Origin: Thermoanaerobacteraceae bacterium
Lineage (GTDB): Bacteria; Bacillota; JADQBR01
DNA: 64,000 nt
Assembly (NCBI GenBank): GCA_017656305.1
Contig: JACDOG010000006.1
Coordinates: forward strand, 62,001-126,000
Direction of reading: 5' to 3'
The position numbers and the translations under genes are program-made. Shown piece by piece: positions 8,621-19,363 of this stretch. Position 1 is the stretch's first letter, and each line of letters starts with the position of its first letter. The notes under the pieces are model-generated. The model worked only from the letters and a program-made list of their open reading frames with translations, had not been told where the DNA came from and searched no databases.

Positions 8621-10198
8621 ATGGCGCAGCAAAAAGGTAGTGTAGTCAAAGCAGCCGGCATGATTATGGTTGCTATGGTGATATCACGCATCCTTGGGTA
8701 TCTCAGGGATGTAATTATTTATGCTCAGTTTGGTCAGAACAGAATTACTGATGCGTATAACGCTGCATTTTCCATTCCCGACTTTTTGTACATGCTCCTG
8801 GTGGGAGGCGCGCTGAGCTCGGCCTTTATCCCCGTGTTCAGCAGCCTGGTAGCCAGGAAGCAGGAAGAGGAAGCTTGGCGGGTGGCCAGCATTCTCTTAA
8901 ATGTAATTTTGGTTTTACTGGTAGTGGGCATTACTATCGGCGTTGTTTTTACGCCCCAGTTGATTTACCTGCTGGTACCGGGCTTTAAAGGTGACAGCTT
9001 CACGTTAACAGTTGCCTTAACCCGCATAATGTTTGCCCAGGCTTTTTTTATGGCGCTTAACGGTATTGCCACAGGCATTTTAAACTCCTACAAGCATTTC
9101 TTCTCACCGGCGCTGGGTTCCGTTCTCTACAACCTGGCCATTATTATTGTGGGCCTTATTTTATCCCCATATTTTGGGATTGCTGGTTTTTCCATCGGGG
9201 TTGTCGTCGGTGCCATGATTAATTTCGGTGTACAGGTGCCGGTGCTGCTGCGCCTGGGATTGAAATACCGCTTCAGTTTTGACGTCAGAAATGTTCATGT
9301 GAGAAAAATTGCTTCGCTGATGCTGCCGGTGTTGGTCGGTCTGTCAGTTACTCATTTTAACCTGTTTGTTAGCCAGAATTTGGCCAGTACACTGCCGCCG
9401 GGAATAGTGGCGGCACTAAAAGCAGGCCAGCGGTTGATGCAGCTGCCTATCGGCATTTTTGGCATTGCCGTGGCAGTGGCCGTGTTTCCCACTTTGACTT
9501 CTCACGCAGCTTTGGATGAGATACAGGAATTCAAGCGCACCATGTCCCTGGGAATGCGTTCGGTAATTTTTCTGACATTGCCTGCTGCCGCGGGTTTAGT
9601 GGCGCTGCGGATTCCCATCATCCGTTTTCTCTACGAATGGGGGCTTTTTACCCACCAGGATACGTTGGACATTGCAGAGGCGCTGCTTTATTATTCCTTG
9701 GGCGTGTTTGCCTATTCTGCTATTCAGGTGCTTAACCGCTCCTTTTACGCCCTGCACGATACCCGCACTCCGGTCACAACGGGAGTTATCACGATCATTT
9801 TAAATATTGTGCTTAACTTTATCCTGATTAAACCCATGCAGCATGGCGGACTAGCCCTGGCTTACTCCATTGCCGGTATTTTCAACATGCTCCTTCTGCT
9901 GGGTATTCTTCGGAAAAAGATTGGCGCCATCAATGGCAGGCAGATGGTGTCCTCCTTCAGCATTAGCCTCTTATCTTCATTAATCATGGCCGGCGTAAGC
10001 TACTACACCGCCCTTTACCTGGAACGGGTTTTGGACCTCAGTATTAAGTTCAACCAGGGTTTGCAGGTAACTGCAGCAGTGACTGTCGGTGCCGGCGTTT
10101 ATGGCCTTTTGGCCCTGCTCTTCAAACAGGAAGAGGCGCGGCTGGTGGTGGACATCTTTAAACGGCGTTTTGCCCGGCGTAGGGCCAGGGCCGGTTGA
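8621..10198 (+). CDS. murJ: lipid II flippase MurJ (MviN family)
   Basis: Flips the undecaprenyl-linked peptidoglycan precursor lipid II across the cytoplasmic membrane. The 525 residues contain about 14 hydrophobic helices, the usual number, and start MAQQKGSVVKAAGMIMVAMV, with the family hallmark RILGYLRDVIIYAQFG at about 24-39. The MviN motif region NGIATGILNSYKHFFSPALG is present. The ATG at 8621 follows GAGGG. The gene ends where the lepA promoter begins. Confidence 0.93.
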   Translation: MAQQKGSVVKAAGMIMVAMVISRILGYLRDVIIYAQFGQNRITDAYNAAFSIPDFLYMLLVGGALSSAFIPVFSSLVARKQEEEAWRVASILLNVILVLLVVGITIGVVFTPQLIYLLVPGFKGDSFTLTVALTRIMFAQAFFMALNGIATGILNSYKHFFSPALGSVLYNLAIIIVGLILSPYFGIAGFSIGVVVGAMINFGVQVPVLLRLGLKYRFSFDVRNVHVRKIASLMLPVLVGLSVTHFNLFVSQNLASTLPPGIVAALKAGQRLMQLPIGIFGIAVAVAVFPTLTSHAALDEIQEFKRTMSLGMRSVIFLTLPAAAGLVALRIPIIRFLYEWGLFTHQDTLDIAEALLYYSLGVFAYSAIQVLNRSFYALHDTRTPVTTGVITIILNIVLNFILIKPMQHGGLALAYSIAGIFNMLLLLGILRKKIGAINGRQMVSSFSISLLSSLIMAGVSYYTALYLERVLDLSIKFNQGLQVTAAVTVGAGVYGLLALLFKQEEARLVVDIFKRRFARRRARAG

Positions 10199-10223
10199 TT
10201 GGCCCTGGTGCAGGTGCTATAAT
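10195..10223 (+). promoter_or_regulatory. sigma-A promoter in front of lepA
   Basis: TTGATT (10195-10200) and a perfect TATAAT (10218-10223) are separated by 17 bases. The -35 box overlaps the murJ stop codon, so lepA-hemW has its own promoter. Confidence 0.75.
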
Positions 10224-10292
10224 ATTACAAGTTAAGCAAGTGTCAAAGCGTTGGATTCCTTTTAATAAATTTTCGGTACGAGGGGTACTGTC

Positions 10293-12095
10293 ATGGTAAA
10301 GAAACAGGAAAAAATAAGAAATTTTAGCATCATAGCCCATATAGATCACGGTAAATCCACCCTGGCCGACCGGCTGCTAGAATATACTGGGGCTTTAAGT
10401 GATAGAGAAATGGCCGACCAGGTTCTGGACCAGATGGACCTGGAACGGGAGCGGGGCATCACTATTAAATTGCAGGCCGTGCGCCTCATGTACCGGGCTG
10501 ATGATGGTGAGGAATACCAGCTGAACCTTATTGATACTCCCGGTCACGTGGACTTTTCCTACGAGGTTTCCCGGAGTTTGGCAGCCTGTGAAGGAGCGCT
10601 TCTGGTTGTGGACGCTGCCCAGGGGATTCAGGCACAGACTTTGGCCAACGTCTACCTGGCCATGGAGCAGGATTTGGAAATCATTCCCGTTATCAATAAG
10701 ATAGACCTGCCCAATGCGGACCCGGAGCGTGTAACCCGGGAATTGGAGGACGTGATTGGGATTGACCCTGAAGAAGTGATTTTGGCTTCTGCCAAGACCG
10801 GTGCAGGCACCAAGGAAATTCTTGAAGCCATTGTCAAGCGGATACCCACTCCGTCTTCCGGAGTTGACAGGCCGCTGCGGGCGTTGATTTTTGATTCGCT
10901 GTACGATTCCTATCGGGGCGCCATTCCCTATATCAGGGTGGTGGACGGCAGCATCGAAAAAGGCATGGAGATTGAAATGATGTCCAGCGGCAGAACCTTT
11001 GAGGTCAATGAAGTGGGCATTTTCACCCCGACGCCCAAGGCTGTTGACCGGTTGGAAGCCGGGGAAGTGGGTTTTTTGGCTGCTAGTATCAAGAACGTCA
11101 AGGATACGCGGGTGGGAGATACCATTACTGCGGCGGCAAACCGGGCGGAAAAACCGCTGCCCGGTTACCGCAAGGCGACACCCATGGTGTACTGCGGCCT
11201 ATTTCCGGTGGATAATGCTGATTATGAAGACTTGCGTGATGCTCTGGAGCGGCTGCAATTAAACGATGCTTCCCTGGTGTTTGAGCCGGAAAATTCTGCC
11301 GCTTTGGGTTTCGGTTTTCGCTGCGGTTTTTTGGGCCTGCTGCACATGGAGATTGTTCAGGAACGGTTGGAACGCGAGTACAAGATTGACCTGATTACGA
11401 CTGCGCCCAACGTAATTTTTAAGGTAAAGAAAAAGGACGGCACGGTGATTGATATTGATAATCCCACCAACATGCCGCCTGCGGGAGAGGTGGAAGCCAT
11501 AGCAGAGCCTTTTGTCAAGGCCACCATTATGGTTCCCGGCGATTATGTGGGCCCAGTGATGGAGCTGTGCCAGGAAAAACGCGGTCAGTATGAAAAGATG
11601 GAGTATCTTTCCGAACAGCGGGTGATGCTCACATATGCCCTACCTTTGAGTGAAATTATCTTTGATTTCTTCGACCAACTGAAATCCAGGACCCGGGGCT
11701 ATGCTTCGCTGGATTACGAGTTGGCAGGGTACCGGGAAACCGACCTGGTGAAGTTGGACATTCTGATAAACGGAGAAATTGTGGATGCCCTGTCCACCAT
11801 CGTGCACCGGGACAAGGCATATCACCAGGGGCGCAAGCTTGCCAGCAAGCTCAAAGAACTGATACCCCGGCAGATGTTTGAAGTGCCCATTCAGGCTGCC
11901 ATAGGCAACAAGGTGATTGCCAGGGTAAATATCAAGGCACTGCGCAAGAATGTGCTGGATAAATGCTACGGTGGCGATGTTACCCGTAAGCGCAAGCTGC
12001 TGGAGAAACAAAAAGAAGGTAAAAAGCGGATGAAGCAAGTGGGCAAGGTGGAAATTCCCCAGGAAGCTTTTATGGCGGTGTTGAGCATAGATTAA
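10293..12095 (+). CDS. lepA: elongation factor 4 (LepA)
   Basis: A translational GTPase that acts on stalled or unusually positioned ribosomes. All GTP-binding motifs are present: AHIDHGKST (about 15-23), DTPGHVDF (about 80) and NKID (about 134). The C-terminal domain characteristic of LepA is seen at the end ([19 protein letters not shown], and a tail with [20 protein letters not shown]). The 600-residue length is standard. hemW follows after about 60 bases, as in most Firmicutes. Confidence 0.97.
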   Translation: MVKKQEKIRNFSIIAHIDHGKSTLADRLLEYTGALSDREMADQVLDQMDLERERGITIKLQAVRLMYRADDGEEYQLNLIDTPGHVDFSYEVSRSLAACEGALLVVDAAQGIQAQTLANVYLAMEQDLEIIPVINKIDLPNADPERVTRELEDVIGIDPEEVILASAKTGAGTKEILEAIVKRIPTPSSGVDRPLRALIFDSLYDSYRGAIPYIRVVDGSIEKGMEIEMMSSGRTFEVNEVGIFTPTPKAVDRLEAGEVGFLAASIKNVKDTRVGDTITAAANRAEKPLPGYRKATPMVYCGLFPVDNADYEDLRDALERLQLNDASLVFEPENSAALGFGFRCGFLGLLHMEIVQERLEREYKIDLITTAPNVIFKVKKKDGTVIDIDNPTNMPPAGEVEAIAEPFVKATIMVPGDYVGPVMELCQEKRGQYEKMEYLSEQRVMLTYALPLSEIIFDFFDQLKSRTRGYASLDYELAGYRETDLVKLDILINGEIVDALSTIVHRDKAYHQGRKLASKLKELIPRQMFEVPIQAAIGNKVIARVNIKALRKNVLDKCYGGDVTRKRKLLEKQKEGKKRMKQVGKVEIPQEAFMAVLSID

Positions 12096-12159
12096 CGGAC
12101 TGGTAGTATCAAACGGGTGATACAGGCATAAAATGATACTGTGGGAAGGAGACGAAGTT

Positions 12160-13299
12160 ATGGGTATTGGACTTTATGTCCACATTCCTTTTTGTACGGA
12201 CAAGTGCAGTTACTGCGATTTCGTTTCTTTCCCTTTTCACATGTCAGAGGTTGGTCTTGAAGAATATTTCTGGGCACTGGGAAAAGAGGTTGAACTAATT
12301 TGCCGCCGGTACGGGCTGCTTGCCGTGGATACCGTTTATATCGGCGGGGGTACTCCCAGTGCTGTGCCCGATTGCTTTCTGGCTGATATTTTTAAACGGC
12401 TGGAGCATTTTTGCCAGCTGTCCGGTGCCGCTGAGATTACCGTGGAGGCCAACCCGGAGACATTGACTCGGGAAAAGCTCAAGGCTTATCGTAAACTGGG
12501 AGTAAACCGCCTGTCCCTAGGGGCACAGGCCTGCTCGCCGGAACTGCTGGAAGAGATGGGGCGTCGGCATTCCTGGGAGGATGTGGTGCGGGCAGTTACT
12601 GCAGCTCGCGAAGCAGGCTTTGCCAACCTAGGGTTGGACCTGATTTATGGCCTACCCGGGCAGTCACTGGCGGGCTGGCAGGAAGTTATGGAAAAAGCGG
12701 TGGCGTTAAAACCGGAACACCTGTCTGCATATGGACTCAAATTGTCGGCCGATTCCCGCTGGGGACGCCTGCTTGAGCAGGGACGGCTTTCCCTGCCCGG
12801 GGAGGATACACAGGCTGATATGTACGCCTGGACGCGTAGATATATGAAGGAAGCGGGCTACCGGCACTACGAGATTTCCAATTTTGCACGGCCGGGCTAT
12901 CAGACGCGGCACAATTTAATCTACTGGCGCAACCAACCGTATATCGGCATCGGCGCCTCAGCAGCTTCATTTTACAACCACCGCCGCTGGACAAATACGG
13001 GCCGCCTTGAGGATTACACTGCTTCGCTCCAGGCTGACGGGCTGCCGCAGGAGGAAGTGATTGACCTGAGTGTGGAGGATGAAATGGCTGAAACCATGAT
13101 TATGGGTCTGCGTCTGGTGGAGGAAGGGGTGTCCCTAACCGCTTTTGCAAGGCGCTTTCGCCGGTCCGTTTTTCAAGTATACGGCAGGCAGGTGGAACAG
13201 CTGGTGAAAATGGGTCTATTGAAGAAAACGGAAGGGCGGCTGGTGCTCACGGATATTGCCCTGCCCATAGCCAATCTGGTGTTCCGGGAGTTCGTGTAG
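12160..13299 (+). CDS. hemW: radical SAM heme chaperone HemW (HemN-like)
   Basis: A radical SAM protein related to oxygen-independent coproporphyrinogen oxidase, now regarded as a heme chaperone. The ATG at 12160 follows GGAAGGAGA; the earlier ATG at 12133 lacks such a site. The iron-sulfur motif is C12-x3-C16-x2-C19 (FCTDKCSYCDF). HemW lacks the extra cysteine of true HemN next to this motif (F follows here), which supports HemW. Heme handling is relevant here because an octaheme cytochrome is encoded at 51.9 kb. Length 379 is normal. Confidence 0.92.
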   Translation: MGIGLYVHIPFCTDKCSYCDFVSFPFHMSEVGLEEYFWALGKEVELICRRYGLLAVDTVYIGGGTPSAVPDCFLADIFKRLEHFCQLSGAAEITVEANPETLTREKLKAYRKLGVNRLSLGAQACSPELLEEMGRRHSWEDVVRAVTAAREAGFANLGLDLIYGLPGQSLAGWQEVMEKAVALKPEHLSAYGLKLSADSRWGRLLEQGRLSLPGEDTQADMYAWTRRYMKEAGYRHYEISNFARPGYQTRHNLIYWRNQPYIGIGASAASFYNHRRWTNTGRLEDYTASLQADGLPQEEVIDLSVEDEMAETMIMGLRLVEEGVSLTAFARRFRRSVFQVYGRQVEQLVKMGLLKKTEGRLVLTDIALPIANLVFREFV

Positions 13300-13314
13300 C
13301 GCCGGTAATTTCTC

Positions 13315-13343
13315 TTGACAAACATGGGACTAAGTGATATTTT
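13315..13343 (+). promoter_or_regulatory. sigma-A promoter of the hrcA-dnaK operon
   Basis: A perfect TTGACA (13315-13320), 17-base spacer and TATTTT (13338-13343). The predicted start of transcription falls a few bases before or within the CIRCE operator immediately downstream. Confidence 0.9.
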
Positions 13344-13356
13344 TTAGGTGTAAAAC

Positions 13357-13382
13357 TAGCACTCGGTAAGCTAGAGTGCTAA
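13357..13382 (+). promoter_or_regulatory. CIRCE operator bound by HrcA
   Basis: TAGCACTC (13357-13364), nine bases, then GAGTGCTAA (13374-13382). It matches the CIRCE consensus TTAGCACTC-N9-GAGTGCTAA with a single difference at the first base of the left arm. Placed between the promoter and hrcA, it implies autorepression of the whole heat-shock operon. Confidence 0.97.
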
Positions 13383-13397
13383 CAAGTGGGTGAGAGT

Positions 13398-14429
13398 ATG
13401 CGCATGGACCAGCGTAAAAAGAAGATACTTGAGGCCATTATCAAAAGCTACATTGAAACGGCTGAACCGGTAGGTTCGCGGACGATTGCGCGGAAGTATG
13501 ACTTGGGTGTCAGTCCGGCCACCATTCGGAACGAGATGGCCGATTTGGAGGAACTGGGTCTGATTGAACAGCCGCATACGTCCGCAGGTAGGGTGCCGTC
13601 CGACTACGGCTACCGTTACTATGTGGACTGCTTGATGGAGGAATACCAGCTGAGTCCTGAGGAAATAGCTTTCGTCAAGCAGCGGTATGCGGAAAAGGTG
13701 GAACAAATTGAGGAAGTGCTCGAACGTACGGGAAAACTCCTGTCCAGTATTACTAACTACGTGGCACTGGTATCAGGACCGCAGGTGAAGGCGAACCACC
13801 TAAAGTACGTGCGCCTGCTATCCCTGTCTTCCGGTAAAGCTTTACTGGTGACGGTATTTCGCGGCGGGCTGGTCCAGCATCGCGCAATAGATATCCCAGC
13901 AGAATTTACCCTCGGTGACTTGGAACGGATTAGCAATGTCTTGAACCATAATCTTCAGGAATACACGCTACAGCAGCTCAAGGAAGAAACCCTGGTGGAG
14001 ATTTGCCAGGAAGTGATAAAGGAAAAACTGCTGGTAAGAAAAATTGCTGCCATCCTGGCCCGTTATTTGACCGACAGCGATGACCGCGGCCATGTTTACC
14101 TGGGTGGAACTCTCAATATCTTAAGTCAGCCGGAATTTCGCGATGTGGAAAAAGTACGGCTGCTGCTTCACAGCCTGGAACAGGAACAAATTATTTGGGA
14201 ACTGCTGGACAGTAAGGAAGGCGAAGGATTAACAATTAAAATAGGTGGAGAAAATAAGCAAGAGGGAATTGATCAGTGCAGCGTCATCACTGCCACATAC
14301 CATATCAACGGTGAGGTTGCGGGCACTATCGGTCTGCTGGGACCAACGAGGATGATGTATCCCAAAGCGGTATCTCTGGTCAAACTGGTGACAGATAATC
14401 TGTCCGAGGTATTGAAAAAATATTATTAA
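13398..14429 (+). CDS. hrcA: heat-inducible transcription repressor HrcA
   Basis: Repressor of class I heat-shock genes; it binds CIRCE and is kept active by GroEL. The product is about 343 residues with an N-terminal winged helix (RKKKILEAIIKSYIETAEPV, then SPATIRNEMADLEELGLIEQ) and a GAF-like dimerisation domain (about 95-340). The start could be ATG 13398 or ATG 13404; the latter is better spaced from GGTGAG. It is first in the operon, just after its own operator. Confidence 0.96.
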   Translation: MRMDQRKKKILEAIIKSYIETAEPVGSRTIARKYDLGVSPATIRNEMADLEELGLIEQPHTSAGRVPSDYGYRYYVDCLMEEYQLSPEEIAFVKQRYAEKVEQIEEVLERTGKLLSSITNYVALVSGPQVKANHLKYVRLLSLSSGKALLVTVFRGGLVQHRAIDIPAEFTLGDLERISNVLNHNLQEYTLQQLKEETLVEICQEVIKEKLLVRKIAAILARYLTDSDDRGHVYLGGTLNILSQPEFRDVEKVRLLLHSLEQEQIIWELLDSKEGEGLTIKIGGENKQEGIDQCSVITATYHINGEVAGTIGLLGPTRMMYPKAVSLVKLVTDNLSEVLKKYY

Positions 14430-14442
14430 ACTTCCTGCTTGG

Positions 14443-14517
14443 GCGATGTGCGAGAAAGGAAGGAAGTGCGAGTGCTTCGCGGGGTGCTTTTATGGCACCT
14501 TATCCTGCGCACATCGC
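14443..14517. repeat. long inverted repeat in the hrcA-grpE gap
   Basis: GCGATGTGCG (14443-14452) pairs perfectly with CGCACATCGC (14508-14517). A smaller stem (GGTGC / GCACC) lies inside, and copies of AAGTGCGA/TCGCACTT offer alternative pairing. There is no T run after the outer stem. It could be an RNA processing or attenuation structure that adjusts hrcA relative to grpE-dnaK. Confidence 0.5.
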
Positions 14518-14564
14518 ACTTCTTATGTGTTTTAAAGTAATTAGGTGTTAGAGAGGTGATTTCG

Positions 14565-15305
14565 TTGTTGAAAGAGGAAGAAAAGGCTCAGAAGGAGGAA
14601 ATGCAGCAGCCAGAGGAACAGGAGAAAAGCACCGTACATAATTTAGAAAACGAAGAAACAAAAGATATAAATGAAGAAGAAAAAGCCGGGAAAAAGGAAG
14701 TAGAAGCAGGCACAACGGAAGAGGAGGACGCGGATGCCGGGGCTGCAGCAGAAACTGATACCGTGGAGGAAAGTGTGCCGGAAGAGGAACAGGGTGAGGA
14801 ATGCTCTGAAACAAAACGGGAGGAAACAGGTGCAGCGGAGGAAATTGGCAGGCTGAAAGTAGAACTGGAAAAGCTGGTGGCGGAAAAGGAGGATTTGACC
14901 AACAGACTGCTCCGCCTGCAGGCAGATTTTGATAATTTCCGCAAGCGTTCGCGGAAAGAACAGGAAGAATTCGCCAAGTATGCTTCTCAGAATTTAATTG
15001 AGAAACTGTTGCCTGTATTGGATAATTTTGGAAGAGCCTTGGAGGCGGGCGATGACAATGCCCGGTCCTTTAAGGACGGGGTAGAGATGATATACAAACA
15101 GCTACTGGGCATCCTGGAGCAGGAAGGCTTAAAACCCATTGAAGCGGAAAACCAGCCTTTTGACCCTAACTTTCACGAGGCGGTAATGCAGGTAGAGACT
15201 GATGAATATCCTGATAATACTGTTGTTGAGGAATTGCAGAAAGGATACCGGTTAAAAAATAAAGTTATCCGTCCCGCTATGGTGAAAGTGGCCAAAAATA
15301 ATTAA
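14565..15305 (+). CDS. grpE: nucleotide exchange factor GrpE
   Basis: Dimeric exchange factor that releases ADP from DnaK. The start is probably TTG 14565 or 14568, spaced from GAGAGGTGAT; the upstream GTG at 14556 overlaps that site. The first 85 residues are a very acidic, low-complexity extension rich in Glu. The long helix follows (about 95-160) and then the C-terminal beta-wing domain with the motif NPNFHEAV-like FDPNFHEAVMQVE. The acidic extension makes it longer (246) than most homologues (about 190-200). Confidence 0.95.
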   Translation: MLKEEEKAQKEEMQQPEEQEKSTVHNLENEETKDINEEEKAGKKEVEAGTTEEEDADAGAAAETDTVEESVPEEEQGEECSETKREETGAAEEIGRLKVELEKLVAEKEDLTNRLLRLQADFDNFRKRSRKEQEEFAKYASQNLIEKLLPVLDNFGRALEAGDDNARSFKDGVEMIYKQLLGILEQEGLKPIEAENQPFDPNFHEAVMQVETDEYPDNTVVEELQKGYRLKNKVIRPAMVKVAKNN

Positions 15306-15330
15306 ACAACTTTACAGGAGGTAGATAACC

Positions 15331-17172
15331 ATGGGTAAAGTCATTGGAATTGACTTGGGTACCACAAACTCGTGTATGGCCGTCATGGAAGGTGGAGAAG
15401 CGGTCGTTATTCCTAACGCAGAGGGAAACCGGACAACTCCGTCCGTAGTTGCCTTTACCAAAGAAGGGGAAAGACTGGTAGGCCAGGTGGCCAAACGCCA
15501 GGCCATTACCAACCCGGACCGGACAATCGCATCAATTAAAAGACACATGGGTACGGACTACAAAGTCACTATTGATGATAAATCCTACACCCCTCAGGAA
15601 ATATCTGCCATGATTCTGCAGAAGCTGAAGCGGGATGCCGAAGCCTACCTGGGCGAGGAAGTGACCCAGGCGGTAATTACTGTTCCGGCATACTTTACTG
15701 ACAGCCAGCGTCAGGCTACCAAGGATGCTGGAAAGATTGCCGGTTTGGAAGTGCTGCGGATTATTAACGAGCCTACAGCTGCTTCTTTGGCTTACGGTTT
15801 GGATAAGGAAGAGGACCAGACAATCCTGGTCTATGACCTGGGGGGCGGTACGTTTGACGTTTCCATTCTGGAGCTGGGCGACGGCGTTTTTGAAGTGAAG
15901 GCTACCAGCGGTAACAACCGCCTGGGTGGTGACGACTTTGACCAGCGCATCATAGATTACTTGATTGCCGAGTTCAAGAAATCTCACGGTGTGGACCTGT
16001 CTCAGGATAAGATGGCTTTACAGCGCTTGAAGGAAGCTGCGGAAAAAGCGAAGCACGAGCTGTCCAGCGTTACTTCCACCAATATCAACTTGCCGTTTAT
16101 TACAGCTACCCAGGAAGGACCGCAGCACCTGGATATTACTCTGACCAGAGCCAAGTTTGAAGAATTGACTGCCGACCTGGTGGAAAAAACTATGGGCCCC
16201 ACCCGCCAGGCCTTGTCCGATGCGGGACTCAGCCCCAGCGACATTGATAAGGTAATACTGGTTGGCGGTTCCACAAGAATACCGGCCGTTCAGGAAGCTA
16301 TCAGGAAAGAGCTCGGTAAGGAACCCCATAAGGGAGTCAATCCGGACGAGGTTGTTGCCCTGGGTGCTGCCATTCAAGCCGGAGTACTGGCCGGTGAAGT
16401 GAAAGACGTTTTGCTGCTGGACGTAACGCCGCTAACACTGGGTATTGAAACCCTGGGTGGCGTATTTACGCCGTTGATTGAGCGCAATACCACTATTCCG
16501 ACTTCCAAGAGCAAGATATTCTCCACTGCGGCAGACAATCAGACTACGGTTGATATTCACGTGCTGCAGGGCGAAAGAAAGATGGCCAGGGATAACAAGA
16601 CTCTGGGCCGTTTCCAGTTGACCGGTATTCCGCCGGCACCGCGGGGAGTACCGCAAATTGAGGTTACTTTCGATATAGATGCCAACGGTATCGTTCATGT
16701 AACTGCTAAGGACCTGGGAACCGGCAAATCCCAGGATATCACCATCAAGTCCTCCAGCGGTCTCAGTGACGAAGAAATCGAACGCATGGTCAAAGAAGCG
16801 GAGAAGTATGCTGAAGAGGATGAGAAGCGCAAGGAAAAAGCGGAGACCAAGAACAAGGCGGATTCCTTGTTGTATCAGTCTGAGAGAACCCTCAAGGATC
16901 TGGGCGACAAGATAGATGCAGCGGACAAGGAAAACGTGGAAAAAGCCCAGAAAGAATTAAGAGAAGCTCTGGCTTCCGACAACGTGGAGGAAATCAAAGC
17001 CAAGATCGATGCTTTATCTGAAGCCCTGTTCAAGATATCGTCCAAGGTTTACGAGCAGGCGCAGGCCCAGACTGCAGGTCAGCAGCAGGGAGAGGCAGCC
17101 GGCCAGCAGGATAAGGCGGATGACAACGTAGTTGACGCTGATTTCAAAGAAGTGGACAATGACGAGAAATAA
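15331..17172 (+). CDS. dnaK: molecular chaperone DnaK (Hsp70)
   Basis: ATP-driven chaperone, 613 residues, Gram-positive form lacking the segment of about 24 residues in the ATPase domain found in Gram-negative homologues. It starts [18 protein letters not shown], with the ATPase phosphate motif [16 protein letters not shown] and the adenosine motif [13 protein letters not shown]. The substrate domain has the hydrophobic linker [19 protein letters not shown]. The C-terminus is a Gln/Ala-rich tail ending [16 protein letters not shown] 15331 follows an AGGAGGT site. Confidence 0.98.
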   Translation: MGKVIGIDLGTTNSCMAVMEGGEAVVIPNAEGNRTTPSVVAFTKEGERLVGQVAKRQAITNPDRTIASIKRHMGTDYKVTIDDKSYTPQEISAMILQKLKRDAEAYLGEEVTQAVITVPAYFTDSQRQATKDAGKIAGLEVLRIINEPTAASLAYGLDKEEDQTILVYDLGGGTFDVSILELGDGVFEVKATSGNNRLGGDDFDQRIIDYLIAEFKKSHGVDLSQDKMALQRLKEAAEKAKHELSSVTSTNINLPFITATQEGPQHLDITLTRAKFEELTADLVEKTMGPTRQALSDAGLSPSDIDKVILVGGSTRIPAVQEAIRKELGKEPHKGVNPDEVVALGAAIQAGVLAGEVKDVLLLDVTPLTLGIETLGGVFTPLIERNTTIPTSKSKIFSTAADNQTTVDIHVLQGERKMARDNKTLGRFQLTGIPPAPRGVPQIEVTFDIDANGIVHVTAKDLGTGKSQDITIKSSSGLSDEEIERMVKEAEKYAEEDEKRKEKAETKNKADSLLYQSERTLKDLGDKIDAADKENVEKAQKELREALASDNVEEIKAKIDALSEALFKISSKVYEQAQAQTAGQQQGEAAGQQDKADDNVVDADFKEVDNDEK

Positions 17173-17181
17173 TTACTGAAA

Positions 17182-17207
17182 TGGGGACAGGGGGCACCCT
17201 TGTCCCA
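17182..17207 (+). repeat. hairpin between dnaK and dnaJ
   Basis: GGGACA(GG)GGG CA CCC(T)TGTCCC-type stem-loop followed by TTATTT. A second partial TTGTCCCAA copy follows at about 17230. It may be a weak terminator that lowers dnaJ relative to dnaK, or an intergenic repeat family. Confidence 0.45.
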
Positions 17208-17267
17208 TTATTTCCGATTGGGAGAAGTTTTGTCCCAACTATGGCGTAAATGCAAGAGGGGGTTTCT

Positions 17268-18404
17268 ATGTCCAAAAGAGATTACTACGAGGTGCTGGGT
17301 GTTTCTAGGGACGCCAGCCAGGAAGAAATAAAAAAAGCATATCGGAAATTGGCCCGCAAGTATCACCCCGACGTCAACCCCGGAGATAAAGAAGCGGAAA
17401 AGCGGTTTAAGGAAATCAAGGAAGCGTATGAGGTACTGTCCAACAGTGAAAAGAGGGCCCGTTACGACCAATTCGGTCATGCCGGTATGGGCGATGAAGG
17501 TGGTTTTGGCGGTTTTGGCGGCGCGCATGACTTTGGCGGCTTTGAAGATATCTTTGACATGTTTTTTGGTGGTGGCTTCGGCGGCAGCCGTGCGCAGCGG
17601 CACCAGGGACCGCAGCGGGGTGCTGATCTGAAGACCGAATTGGAGATAACCTTTGAAGAAGCCGCCTTCGGTGCGGAGAAGGAAATTACGGTGCCGCGTT
17701 TGGAAACCTGCCGCCAGTGCGGCGGCAGCGGCGCTCAGCCGGGTACCCATCCGGAAACATGTCCCGTTTGTCACGGTACCGGCCAGATCAGAATCAGCCC
17801 AAAAACCCCCTTTGGTATGTTTCAAACTGTTAAAACGTGCCATAACTGTCATGGTGAGGGAACGGTTATTAAGACGCCGTGCCGCGAGTGCGGCGGTAAA
17901 GGGCGTGTGCGCCGGGAAAGGAAGATTGAGGTTAAAGTGCCCCCGGGAGTGGACACAGGCTCGCGCTTGCGCGTGGCTGCCGGTGGTGAGAGTGGCATTA
18001 ACGGTGGCCCGCCGGGAGACCTGTACGTGTTTATCAAGGTGAAACCGCACAGGCACTTTAAGCGGGACGGCAACAACGTGATTTACGAGTTGCCCATCAC
18101 GTTTACCCAGGCCGCCCTGGGCTGTGATATCGAGGTGCCCACACTGGACGGGAAAATTACCTTTACCATTCCTGAGGGTACCCAGACGGGGACAACCTTC
18201 CGGCTCAGGGGAAAGGGAATTCCCAAGCTGCAGGGCTACGGTCGCGGTGACCAGCTTGTAAAGGTAGAGGTTATCACGCCTACCAACCTGACGGAAAAGC
18301 AGAAGCAACTGTTGAGAGAGTTTGACAAAACCTGTACCAAGAAAAATCACCAGCCCAAGGAAAAAAGCTTCTTTAAAAAGGTTAAGGATGCCTTCATGGG
18401 ATAA
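17268..18404 (+). CDS. dnaJ: molecular chaperone DnaJ (Hsp40)
   Basis: Co-chaperone that stimulates DnaK ATPase and delivers clients. The ATG at 17268 follows GAGGGGG. The J domain is residues 1-70 with the catalytic HPD at 33-35. A Gly/Phe-rich region follows (about 73-110). The zinc region has four repeats: [24 protein letters not shown] and CRECGGKG. The C-terminal substrate domain is complete. Length 378 is normal. prmA follows 20 bases on. Confidence 0.98.
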   Translation: MSKRDYYEVLGVSRDASQEEIKKAYRKLARKYHPDVNPGDKEAEKRFKEIKEAYEVLSNSEKRARYDQFGHAGMGDEGGFGGFGGAHDFGGFEDIFDMFFGGGFGGSRAQRHQGPQRGADLKTELEITFEEAAFGAEKEITVPRLETCRQCGGSGAQPGTHPETCPVCHGTGQIRISPKTPFGMFQTVKTCHNCHGEGTVIKTPCRECGGKGRVRRERKIEVKVPPGVDTGSRLRVAAGGESGINGGPPGDLYVFIKVKPHRHFKRDGNNVIYELPITFTQAALGCDIEVPTLDGKITFTIPEGTQTGTTFRLRGKGIPKLQGYGRGDQLVKVEVITPTNLTEKQKQLLREFDKTCTKKNHQPKEKSFFKKVKDAFMG

Positions 18405-18424
18405 TAAAAGAAAAGGAGTCTGCT

Positions 18425-19357
18425 ATGGAGTGGCAAGAAATTTCCGTTACCACAACTGAAACTGCCATGGAAGCGGTGGCCGACATCTTTTACAAGGTGG
18501 GAGCAGCCGGTGTCGTTATCGAAGACCCGCGGGTAATTGACGCCTACCTGAAAGAAAAAAAGTGGGATTACTATGAGCTGCCGCTGGAAAGCCTGGAAGC
18601 AGAGTCTGTTGTGGTAAAAGGGTATTTGCCCGTTGACGAACGGCTGCCCAGGCTCCTGGCTACCATCAGGGAGTCTTTAGATAAGCTGCAGCAGTATTTT
18701 GATGACTATCGGGCGGAAATTACCCTGGAAAAGGTCAGGGAACAGGACTGGGCAAATGCATGGAAAGCTTATTACAAACCAATTAAAGTATCGGAGCGCA
18801 TTGTTATCAAACCCACGTGGGAGCACTACCGGCCGGGAGAAGACGAGATAATTATTGAACTGGACCCGGGGATGGCCTTTGGCACTGGTACTCACCCCAC
18901 CACCGTTATGTGCATTCGGGCTCTGGAAAAATACCTGGTTGAAGGCCAAAAGGTTATAGATGTGGGAACCGGTTCTGCCGTCCTGGCCATTACCGCTGCC
19001 AAACTTGGTGCCGGTCGGGTCCTGGCTTTGGATTTGGATCCCCTGGCGGTCAAGGTGGCAGCTTCCAATGTGGCTCTCAATAAGGTCGATGATGTAGTCC
19101 GGGTATCACCGGGGAATCTCTTAATTGGTATTGAGGAACAAGCGGATTTGATTGTGGCCAACATTATTGCCGACATTATTTTGGATTTAAGTTCCCAGGT
19201 GCGGGAACACTTAACCGGTGGTGGGGTATTTATAGCATCGGGAATCATAGAACAGCGGTATGACGAAGTGCGAAACCATCTCCGAGCTTTGAAGTTGGAC
19301 GTTTTGGAAACGCTAAATGAAGATGACTGGGTGGCCGTAGTAGCGCGAAAGGTGTGA
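18425..19357 (+). CDS. prmA: ribosomal protein L11 methyltransferase
   Basis: SAM-dependent enzyme that trimethylates lysines of ribosomal protein L11. The N-terminal substrate-recognition domain is at about 1-100; the Rossmann methyltransferase domain follows with motif I VIDVGTGSAVLAITAAKLGA (about 178-197) and LDLDPLAVKVA. Motif IV is VANIIADIILDL in place of the common NILA-type sequence. 310 residues is normal. The gene sits in the heat-shock operon downstream of dnaJ, a conserved Firmicutes arrangement. Confidence 0.94.
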   Translation: MEWQEISVTTTETAMEAVADIFYKVGAAGVVIEDPRVIDAYLKEKKWDYYELPLESLEAESVVVKGYLPVDERLPRLLATIRESLDKLQQYFDDYRAEITLEKVREQDWANAWKAYYKPIKVSERIVIKPTWEHYRPGEDEIIIELDPGMAFGTGTHPTTVMCIRALEKYLVEGQKVIDVGTGSAVLAITAAKLGAGRVLALDLDPLAVKVAASNVALNKVDDVVRVSPGNLLIGIEEQADLIVANIIADIILDLSSQVREHLTGGGVFIASGIIEQRYDEVRNHLRALKLDVLETLNEDDWVAVVARKV

Positions 19358-19363
19358 TCTGTC

